A stretch of 42,198 bases of DNA, taken from contig SHBD01000012.1 of NCBI GenBank assembly GCA_004212735.1, positions 1-42,198 on the forward strand, read 5' to 3'. Under the pieces are notes generated by a model. That model worked only from the letters and a program-made list of their open reading frames with translations. It was not told the DNA's origin and did not search any database. The stretch's first letter is position 1. Each line of letters starts with the position of its first letter. Positions 36,298 through 42,198 of the stretch are shown here, piece by piece. The translations under genes and the position numbers were made by a program. Source of the stretch: SAR116 cluster bacterium (GTDB taxonomy: Bacteria > Pseudomonadota > Alphaproteobacteria > Puniceispirillales > Puniceispirillaceae).

Positions 36298-37359
36298 CTA
36301 TTCAGCGGGTGATGGCGAGCCCTTGGTTTTCTGCTGCTCTTCCTCGACCCAAAGATTATGATGCTCTTTGGCCCAGTTCAGATCAACTTCACCAGAATGC
36401 ATAGCGTCAATAGCGCCCTCCATACCGACAGAGCCGATGTAAATGTGTGCAACTATGATAACCATGAGAACTAGAGATACAACGCCATGCCATATTTGGT
36501 TGTATTGCTGTTCCTGAATCGGGGTCAGATCTGTTGGAAGATTGAGTCCCACTGCATTGAAAATCGCAAACGTATCCGCAAACATGGTTGTCTGAAAAGG
36601 AAACATTAGAGCAATGCCAGACAAACTAACCGACAAGCCTCCGACCATGGTCACCCAAAAAATAATCTTCTGACCAGCATTGAACTTTTTTGCTGGCGGA
36701 TGCACACCCTTTTTAAAGATGCCACCTCCCATACGCAACCATTGTAGATCAATTTTGGACGGAATATTGTGGCGAACCCACAAAAGAAAGGACAGACCAA
36801 GCCCAACCATAAAGGCAAAGGCGAGATAGTTGTGTGCATATTTGCCCCCCGTCGTGATGGCTGAAAAGACTTCAGGACCGACGATAGGAAGGATTATATA
36901 GCGACCGTATAACAGATTAAGTCCAGTCAGGCCGAGAACAACAAAAGAGCCCGCCATAAGCCAATGTGCAAAGCGGTCGATACTGCCAAAACGCAGAATG
37001 GTTTTGCCGGATGGCCCCTTCTCAATGCGGATTTTACCCCTGACCATGTAGAACATAGTCAGCAAAAACAGCATAATAAATAAACCGAAAGCTCCAATGT
37101 TTGATAGTGGGCCGTTCCGCAGAGCGCGCCAATTATCACCCTCGGACTGGATCATCACCGCTCCCAACTCGTCTTTCATCGACACGGAGCCGGCATTTCC
37201 AGTGCGCACAAAACGCCAAAGATCAGCGTCAGAATTAATACCGAGAGCCTGACCTGGCACTTCGCCACTCTGCTGGGCAATGGCGGCCGGAGCCAATAAA
37301 GCCATACCAGAAAAAAGGGTAACGATGACGGCGAAAGCTGCAAGAATTCTGCTGTACAT
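36298..37359 (-). CDS. Formate dehydrogenase gamma subunit (cytochrome b)
   Basis: This 353-residue membrane cytochrome b anchors the enzyme and passes electrons to quinone. A signal-like segment (1-28, ending AIAQQ) precedes about 55 periplasmic residues and an extra membrane segment (about 87-107), an extension absent from E. coli FdnI. The core four-helix part has candidate heme-b ligands His132 (FAHWLMAG), His176 (YAHNYLAF), His291 (QIWHGVVS) and His305 (VAHIYIG); the last two share the 14-residue spacing of FdnI. It lies 25 bases after the small exported protein gene and 17 before the WD40-cytochrome c gene. Confidence 0.93.
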   Translation of the reverse strand: MYSRILAAFAVIVTLFSGMALLAPAAIAQQSGEVPGQALGINSDADLWRFVRTGNAGSVSMKDELGAVMIQSEGDNWRALRNGPLSNIGAFGLFIMLFLLTMFYMVRGKIRIEKGPSGKTILRFGSIDRFAHWLMAGSFVVLGLTGLNLLYGRYIILPIVGPEVFSAITTGGKYAHNYLAFAFMVGLGLSFLLWVRHNIPSKIDLQWLRMGGGIFKKGVHPPAKKFNAGQKIIFWVTMVGGLSVSLSGIALMFPFQTTMFADTFAIFNAVGLNLPTDLTPIQEQQYNQIWHGVVSLVLMVIIVAHIYIGSVGMEGAIDAMHSGEVDLNWAKEHHNLWVEEEQQKTKGSPSPAE

Positions 37360-37384
37360 TTTAAAACCTCCCTGGCAAGCCAGA

Positions 37385-37585
37385 TTAATAATCGCTCTGC
37401 AACCGAGAACGGCTTGTTAGCCCTCTGAGCTGTTCACTATTCAAGGACGTATCAGATTTACCAAGATAGGTCCCTTTATCGTAATTGAGGGGTCGCCCCT
37501 GCTCCTCTTCCCGGCACGCAGACGTCCCAACGGCAACGGCCGTTATCGCCAGGATCAAAGCTGATTTTGTCACAATTTGACGCAT
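37385..37585 (-). CDS. Small exported Cys-containing protein of the formate dehydrogenase operon (possible lipoprotein)
   Basis: A 66-residue product starts MRQIVTKSALILAITAVAVG, followed by TSAC and a charged REEEQGRPLNYDKGTYLG segment. The Cys at residue 24 after a hydrophobic stretch suggests lipid attachment, although the -3 residue is Thr and the lipobox is weak. The rest is polar and includes SEQLRGLTSRSRLQSDY. Similar short proteins occur between beta and gamma genes of alphaproteobacterial formate dehydrogenase operons, to my recollection. Function is unknown. A GTG at 37600 would add five residues. Confidence 0.72.
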   Translation of the reverse strand: MRQIVTKSALILAITAVAVGTSACREEEQGRPLNYDKGTYLGKSDTSLNSEQLRGLTSRSRLQSDY

Positions 37586-37655
37586 GATAACCCCATTCAC
37601 TCACCACCCTCTGCCGCGCTGGTGGGGCTGGTTGTATAAATAAAGAAAGGCACGA

Positions 37656-37678
37656 AACCCCCGTCTTAAGCGGGAGTT
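37656..37678 (-). terminator. Intercistronic hairpin between formate dehydrogenase beta and the small exported protein
   Basis: On the minus strand AACTCCCG pairs with CGGGGGTT (8 bp, one G-T wobble) around a 7-base loop, followed by TCGTGCC and then T-rich sequence. It lies in the 111-base gap. It may partially terminate transcription or stabilise the upstream mRNA for the alpha and beta subunits. Confidence 0.5.
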
Positions 37679-37696
37679 CCGTACTGTTTTGATATG

Positions 37697-38287
37697 TTAG
37701 CTCTTGATTGAGTAGGCTGTACCCCATCCCCAAGCACCTGAGCCAAAGCCACGGGCAACCACACGCTCGCGGAAGATATTGGAGACCTGATCTCCATCAC
37801 CCGCCAGCAATGCCTTGGTAGAACACATCTCCGCACAGATTGGGAGCTTGCCTTCCGCAAGACGGTTACGACCGTACTTCTGGAACTCGGCATCAGAGAT
37901 GTCTTCCTCCGGACCACCGGCGCAGAAGGTACATTTGTCCATCTTGCCACGTGAGCCGTAGTTTCCAGCCTGTGGATATTGCGGCGCGCCAAACGGACAC
38001 GCATAAAAGCAGTAACCACAACCGATGCACAGATCTTTTGAGTGCAGCACCACACCCTGGTCGGTCTGATAGAAGCAATCTACCGGACAAACAGCCGTGC
38101 ATGGCGCATCAGAACAGTGCATACAAGCAACAGAGATTGAACGCTCTCCGGGCTTTCCATCCTGAATGGTGACCACGCGACGACGATTTACGCCCCAGGG
38201 AACCTCATGCTCATTTTTACATGCGGTAACGCAAGCATTACATTCGATACAGCGCTCTGCATCACAAAGAAATTTCATTCGTGCCAT
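37697..38287 (-). CDS. Formate dehydrogenase beta subunit (four Fe-S cluster ferredoxin)
   Basis: This 196-residue electron-transfer subunit has four cysteine groups for [4Fe-4S] clusters: CIECNACVTACKNEHEVPWG, CMHCSDAPCTAVCPVDC, CIGCGYCFYACPFGAP, and CTFCAGG pairing with CAEMC downstream. It wires the catalytic subunit to the cytochrome b. Unlike E. coli FdnH (about 290 residues) it has no C-terminal membrane helix. It carries no Tat signal, so it presumably travels to the periplasm bound to the alpha subunit. The ATG is 11 bases after the alpha stop. Confidence 0.94.
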   Translation of the reverse strand: MARMKFLCDAERCIECNACVTACKNEHEVPWGVNRRRVVTIQDGKPGERSISVACMHCSDAPCTAVCPVDCFYQTDQGVVLHSKDLCIGCGYCFYACPFGAPQYPQAGNYGSRGKMDKCTFCAGGPEEDISDAEFQKYGRNRLAEGKLPICAEMCSTKALLAGDGDQVSNIFRERVVARGFGSGAWGWGTAYSIKS

Positions 38288-38298
38288 TATTACCTCCC

Positions 38299-41190
38299 TT
38301 ATGCCCGCTCAATTTCACACAGGGAACACTTTGTTTCCTGCATTAATGTCACGGAGTCATAACCATATGTAAAAGCTGTGTTAGCTGCCTCACCAAGCAC
38401 GTAAGGATCTGCACCCTCTGGATACTTGGACCGAAGGTCTTTACCCTCCATATGTCCACCAAAGTGGAATGGCAGGAATGCAACACCCTTAGCAACTCGC
38501 TCAGTGACTTGCGCCATCACTTTAATACGTGCTCCTTCGGGGGTCATCACCCACACCATATCACCATCACGAATTTGCTTTGTGTTGGCGTCAAATGGGT
38601 TCATTTCAACAAACATATCCTGCTGAAGTTCTGCAAGCCATGGGTTGGAACGGGTTTCATCACCACCGCCTTCATACTCGACAAGCCTGCCAGACGTCAG
38701 GATCATAGGATATTCCTTTGAGTGATCCACATCCTGGATTGACTTGTAAAGTGTTGGCAGACGGTAGAGTTTCCGATCTGAATAGGTCGGATAGTCAGCG
38801 ACCAGATCACGACGTGAGGTATAAAGAGGCTCACGATGCAGCGGAATTGGATCCGGGAATGTCCAAACCTTCACCCGTGCCTTGGCATTACCAAACGGTG
38901 CACAACCATGCTTGATTGCAACCCGCTGGATACCTCCTGAAAGATCGACCTTCCAGTTGGTTTTGTCGCCAGCAACCGCGTCAATGGCCAACCGCTCATC
39001 TGCAGTCAGATCACCGTCCCAGCCGAGTTTCTTGAGCATACCCATGGTGAATTCCGGATAACCGTCCTTGATTTCCGATCCGACAGGGTATGAACCTTCG
39101 GCCAACAGATTGTTGCCCTCATGCTCAACGCCGAAACGGGCGCGGAAGCAAAGACCACCCTCAGCCACTGGCTTGGATGTGTCATACAGAAGTGGTGTGC
39201 CTGGGTGACCCATCTCTGGCGTTCCCCAGCAAGGCCAAGGCAGACCGTAATATTCACCATCAAGTTCACCACCAACAGCCTGTAGCGTTGTCTTATCGAA
39301 CAGGAACTGGTTGGCCATGTGAGCCTTAATCCGCTCAGGTGACTGGCCGGTGTAACCGATCGTCCACATGCCACCGTTAAATTCACGGGTCACATCTTCG
39401 ATCAGCGGCTCGTCATTTTCCACTTTAACCTTACGGAACATCCGATCGGCAAAGCCGAACTTTTTTGCGAACTTGTAGATGATGGTGTGGTCTGGCAACG
39501 AGTCGAATGACGGCTCGATAACCTTTTCACGCCACTGCAGCGAGCGGTTTGACGCAGTCAATGACCCATAGGTCTCGAACTGTGTCGTTGCTGGCAGCAG
39601 ATAGACGCCATCGCTACGGTCAGACAGCACCGCGGAAACTGTCGGATATGGATCGATCACGACCATTAGGTCGAGCTTCTCCATCGCCGTCTTCATTTCC
39701 TTCATGCGGGTCTGCGAGTTCGGGGCATGTCCCCAGAACACCATCGCCCGCAGATTATCCGGCTGATCAATGTTGTTCTTGTCCTCGAGAACACCATCAA
39801 TCCAGCGCGAAACGGGGATGCCTTTCAGGTTCATCAGGCTCTTATTCTTACCGTCAGATCCTTTGATTGAGGCAAATCGACTCTTCAACCAGTCAATATC
39901 CTCACCCCAAACACGAGCCCAGTGCTTCCACGCACCGGCTGACAAGCCGTAATAGCCGGGCAGTGAGTGTGAAAGGACACAGAAGTCGGTCGCGCCCTGA
40001 ACGTTACAGTGACCGCGGAAGATATTGGCACCACCACCGGAGGTTCCCATATTTCCAAGGGCAAGCTGCAACGCACAATAAGCGCGGGTGTTGTTGTTAC
40101 CGTTGGTATGCTGCGTTCCACCCATACACCAGATAAAAGTACCTGGACGGTTGTTAGCCATAATCATGGCAACACGCTTCAACTGTGATCCCGGGACGCC
40201 AGTGACGCGCTCGGTCTCTTCCGGAGTCCATCTCTTGACCTCGTCCATGACGTCTTCCATGCCATAAACGCGCTGGCGGATAAATTCCTTATCTTCCCAG
40301 CCATTTTCGAAGATGTGCCACATGATGCCCCAGATCAATCCAACGTCCGAGCCCGGGCGGAAGCGGACATATTCGTCAGCATGCGCTGCAGTCCGCGTAA
40401 AGCGGGGGTCACAAACAATCACCGGTGCATTGTTCTGCTCTTTGGCTTTCAACACATGCATCAGCGAAACAGGGTGCGCTTCTGCAGGGTTACCACCAAT
40501 GATAAAGATCGCACGTGAATTGTGGATATCATTGTAGGAGTTGGTCATCGCACCATAGCCCCAGGTGTTCGCGACACCGGCAACTGTGGTTGAGTGACAA
40601 ATACGGGCCTGGTGGTCCCCGTTGTTCGTGCCCCAATAGGCATAGAACTTACGGAACAGGTAGGCCTGCTCATTGTTGAACTTCGCTGAACCGAGCCAGT
40701 ACACAGAGTCAGGACCGGACTTTTCCCGAATATCCATCATCTTGTCGCCGATCTCATTGATCGCATCATCCCAGCTCATACGGGTCCATTTACCGCCAAC
40801 AAGCTTCATTGGATACTTCAAACGACGCTCGCCACTTGCTGTTTCCCGAACAGACGCACCTTTGGCGCAATGTGCACCAAGGTTGATTGGACTATCCCAA
40901 CCAGGCTCCTGACCTGTCCAAACGCCATTTTGCACCTCTGCGACAACGGTACAACCGACGGAGCAATGAGTACAAACTGACTTTTTGATTTGCGCAGCGG
41001 CAGATCCGCCCGCAGCCATGGCTGGCTTTACGCTTGGACCAACAAGGGCCGCAGCCGCAGCCAATCCACCGATCGCGATACCTGACCCACGCAAAAATGT
41101 GCGTCTGTCAACAACCGTTTCGACAGCTTGACCAAGAAAAGATGATGACTGGGGGCCTCTCGCAACCCCGGACGTCTTCTTTCTAAGCAT
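38299..41190 (-). CDS. fdhA: Formate dehydrogenase alpha subunit (molybdenum/tungsten bis-MGD, Tat-exported)
   Basis: This 963-residue catalytic subunit oxidises formate to CO2. A Tat signal (DRRTFLRGSG followed by a hydrophobic region, about residues 28-60) points to the periplasm. The N-terminal [4Fe-4S] ligands are Cys73, Cys76, Cys80 and Cys108. The metal-ligand position, selenocysteine in E. coli FdnG, is Cys198 here (ARICHSTTVAG) with His199 next to it, so no SECIS element is needed. The downstream GAMTNSYNDI motif and a C-terminal molybdopterin-dinucleotide-binding domain (LTSGRLVEYEGGG, NPFDANTKQIRDGDMVWV) are typical. GGGAGG precedes the ATG. Confidence 0.96.
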   Translation of the reverse strand: MLRKKTSGVARGPQSSSFLGQAVETVVDRRTFLRGSGIAIGGLAAAAALVGPSVKPAMAAGGSAAAQIKKSVCTHCSVGCTVVAEVQNGVWTGQEPGWDSPINLGAHCAKGASVRETASGERRLKYPMKLVGGKWTRMSWDDAINEIGDKMMDIREKSGPDSVYWLGSAKFNNEQAYLFRKFYAYWGTNNGDHQARICHSTTVAGVANTWGYGAMTNSYNDIHNSRAIFIIGGNPAEAHPVSLMHVLKAKEQNNAPVIVCDPRFTRTAAHADEYVRFRPGSDVGLIWGIMWHIFENGWEDKEFIRQRVYGMEDVMDEVKRWTPEETERVTGVPGSQLKRVAMIMANNRPGTFIWCMGGTQHTNGNNNTRAYCALQLALGNMGTSGGGANIFRGHCNVQGATDFCVLSHSLPGYYGLSAGAWKHWARVWGEDIDWLKSRFASIKGSDGKNKSLMNLKGIPVSRWIDGVLEDKNNIDQPDNLRAMVFWGHAPNSQTRMKEMKTAMEKLDLMVVIDPYPTVSAVLSDRSDGVYLLPATTQFETYGSLTASNRSLQWREKVIEPSFDSLPDHTIIYKFAKKFGFADRMFRKVKVENDEPLIEDVTREFNGGMWTIGYTGQSPERIKAHMANQFLFDKTTLQAVGGELDGEYYGLPWPCWGTPEMGHPGTPLLYDTSKPVAEGGLCFRARFGVEHEGNNLLAEGSYPVGSEIKDGYPEFTMGMLKKLGWDGDLTADERLAIDAVAGDKTNWKVDLSGGIQRVAIKHGCAPFGNAKARVKVWTFPDPIPLHREPLYTSRRDLVADYPTYSDRKLYRLPTLYKSIQDVDHSKEYPMILTSGRLVEYEGGGDETRSNPWLAELQQDMFVEMNPFDANTKQIRDGDMVWVMTPEGARIKVMAQVTERVAKGVAFLPFHFGGHMEGKDLRSKYPEGADPYVLGEAANTAFTYGYDSVTLMQETKCSLCEIERA

Positions 41191-41238
41191 GTGTTTCCTC
41201 CCACATATAAGTATTCATAAAACTAAAATTCGCTTCAA

Positions 41239-41436
41239 CTAAAACCGCGCAAGGTCATAAAATGTCTTGACGTGGTCGGTCAGACGGTAGCCAGCACCTT
41301 CGGGTGCTTCGACCGTCTCAGCAGAAGCCGCTTTTCCGACCAGCATCGCACCCCCTGCAGCGGCTGCACCAGTCGCAGACAACTTCAAGAAATCACGACG
41401 GCCAGATTGCTTTACTTCACCATTTTCACTCTTCAT
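41239..41436 (-). CDS. Small Tat-signal protein of the formate dehydrogenase region
   Basis: This 65-residue protein begins MKSENGEVKQSGRRDFLKLS, a clear twin-arginine motif (RRDFLK), followed by an alanine/glycine-rich hydrophobic stretch and a short tail with YRLTDHVKTFYDLARF. It matches the 'formate dehydrogenase region Tat target' type of protein found in such operons; its role is not established. GGGAGG lies about 6 bases before ATG 41436. An in-frame start at 41490 would overlap torD and is less likely. It lies 48 bases upstream of fdhA. Confidence 0.88.
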   Translation of the reverse strand: MKSENGEVKQSGRRDFLKLSATGAAAAGGAMLVGKAASAETVEAPEGAGYRLTDHVKTFYDLARF

Positions 41437-41482
41437 TTTTACCTCCCTGTTTATCTCAACATTGAGACCATTTAACCGCACG

Positions 41483-42031
41483 CTACTCATGTCCGGTCAA
41501 ATCCATTTCGAAAGCCTTGCTTTCGATTTCCAAAAACACCCGTCCCATGGTTCCAACTGGCGCGTAAAAGATGGCGGTCTTGGCCTCTTCTACATCGCGC
41601 ATCAGCAACTGGCCCCACGGATGGATGTGCTTTGCAAAAAATGTACCTTGTTCTGCCACACTGTAGACGCGCCCGAAATCTCCGCGTATCAACCCGGACA
41701 TGATGTCAAACAAACTTGCAATGTGGTCCTCCGGCTCGCGCACGCCCTCGGCGCGTTTGATCCCAATCGCGTCCATCTCACCACGCAAATTGGCGAGCGG
41801 TCTGTCGTTCAAAAAACCTGTCAGATAGTAGCTGGCGAAAGGCAGCACTTCGCCTCGCCCTACGCCGACGAACAACTCGACATACTCGTTGCGAATCATT
41901 CCATTATCCAAAGAGCCCGCCAATTTGGCCGGTTCGGAGCGCAACAAAGAGGCAAGAAAGCCATACATGTCGGCCCTCAAACTATCTTCTTCGCCATCGT
42001 CAATGCCCAGATTTGCTGCTTCTAAATTCAT
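41483..42031 (-). CDS. TorD/DmsD-family molybdoenzyme chaperone
   Basis: This 182-residue redox-enzyme maturation protein probably binds the Tat signal of the alpha subunit and delays export until the cofactor is inserted. The family motif is REPEDHIASLFDIMSGL (about residues 98-114). NEYVELFVGVGRGEVLPFASYYL matches the central substrate-binding region. The segment before it (SEPAKLAGSLDNGMIRNEY) appears shorter than usual, giving a compact protein. It is the first gene of the operon in the window, with 167 bases to the right edge that contain putative regulatory sites. Confidence 0.88.
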   Translation of the reverse strand: MNLEAANLGIDDGEEDSLRADMYGFLASLLRSEPAKLAGSLDNGMIRNEYVELFVGVGRGEVLPFASYYLTGFLNDRPLANLRGEMDAIGIKRAEGVREPEDHIASLFDIMSGLIRGDFGRVYSVAEQGTFFAKHIHPWGQLLMRDVEEAKTAIFYAPVGTMGRVFLEIESKAFEMDLTGHE

Positions 42032-42036
42032 TGATG

Positions 42037-42052
42037 TTAGTCCCCCAACTAA
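42037..42052 (-). promoter_or_regulatory. Ribosome-binding site of torD inside a small stem-loop
   Basis: On the minus strand TTAGTTGGGGGACTAA places the GGGGG ribosome-binding tract in the loop of a 5-bp stem (TTAGT/ACTAA), 5 bases before the ATG. Such a fold could modulate initiation. It is short and may be fortuitous. Confidence 0.3.
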
Positions 42053-42139
42053 AAGCTATAGCATACCACTCTCACCTCAACAACAGCGCCGTGGAAGAAA
42101 GTTGCGCTCTTGACCAAAAATTGGAAACATCTTTGCGAA

Positions 42140-42154
42140 TGATAACGATTATCA
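42140..42154. promoter_or_regulatory. Fur-type 7-1-7 operator-like inverted repeat
   Basis: TGATAACGATTATCA differs at one base from the 7-1-7 Fur consensus TGATAATnATTATCA; its outer six bases on each side are a perfect inverted repeat. A further GATAAT follows at 42156-42161. It lies 109 bases upstream of the torD start and could control the formate dehydrogenase operon or a divergent gene to the right. Confidence 0.55.
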
Positions 42155-42198
42155 CGATAATATAACTTCACTTCGAAAGATTTTACAGTGCCAGTGTC

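Noticed and set aside
40570-40620. Selenocysteine at the formate dehydrogenase active site
   Set aside because: The codon at the metal-ligand position is for Cys (residue 198) and no in-frame TGA interrupts the gene.
42169-42198. Possible sigma-54 promoter (TGGCAC on the minus strand near the right edge)
   Set aside because: The -24-like TGGCAC is not followed by a TTGC element at the correct spacing.

Overview
The window looks like a chromosomal segment of a free-living, probably marine, alphaproteobacterium. This rests on alphaproteobacterial gene orders (gatCAB next to ruvX; pyrB-pyrC-plsY-dprA-topA-rnr-rpmG; a DUF2066 gene followed by hdaA and divergent from purM-purN; lptF-lptG-surA-pdxA-rsmA; fabG-acpP-fabF-mltG-gmk), on an EipB/DUF1849 protein, on HdaA, and on an alphaproteobacterial-type formate dehydrogenase operon. 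A SAR116/Puniceispirillum-like source is my best guess. It is an inference from gene content and moderate GC, not something the sequence proves.

Layout. 1-784: the edge of a putative genomic island, with the 5' part of a tyrosine integrase gene running off the left end, 149 bases from the 3' end of a tRNA-Ser(GCT). 997-4219 (minus): gatC-gatA-gatB, the amidotransferase that makes Gln-tRNA and/or Asn-tRNA. 4275-14287 (plus): ruvX, pyrB, a dihydroorotase-like pyrC lacking its metal-binding histidines, plsY, dprA, topA, rnr and rpmG. 14307-18060: a degenerate ROK-family protein, eipB (minus), rnd, hdaA (minus). 18069-21312: a DUF2066 gene (minus) opposite purM-purN and a 43-residue membrane protein, ending at a clear intrinsic terminator. 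21400-23963 (minus): ndk, holC, pepA. 24190-29590 (plus): lptF-lptG-surA-pdxA-rsmA, an outer-membrane biogenesis operon with PdxA and the 16S rRNA dimethylase. 29609-33758 (minus): fabG-acpP-fabF-mltG-gmk, fatty-acid synthesis with cell-wall and GMP functions. 33875-42198 (minus): a respiratory formate dehydrogenase locus.

The formate dehydrogenase locus is the most distinctive part. Transcription runs right to left: TorD-like chaperone, small Tat-signal protein, catalytic alpha subunit with a Tat signal and Cys at the metal-ligand position, beta subunit with four Fe-S cysteine groups, a small Cys-containing exported protein, a gamma cytochrome b with an N-terminal extension, then an exported seven-WD40-repeat protein fused to a cytochrome c domain, a 40-residue single-pass membrane peptide and a PDZ-less HtrA-like periplasmic protease. 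A near-perfect Fur-type 7-1-7 inverted repeat lies upstream of the first gene. My reading is a periplasmic formate-oxidising enzyme feeding a membrane cytochrome b, with the WD40-cytochrome c as a possible alternative electron acceptor or docking platform.

No stretch over 300 bases lacks a gene. I saw no CRISPR array, rRNA, insertion sequence or replication origin.
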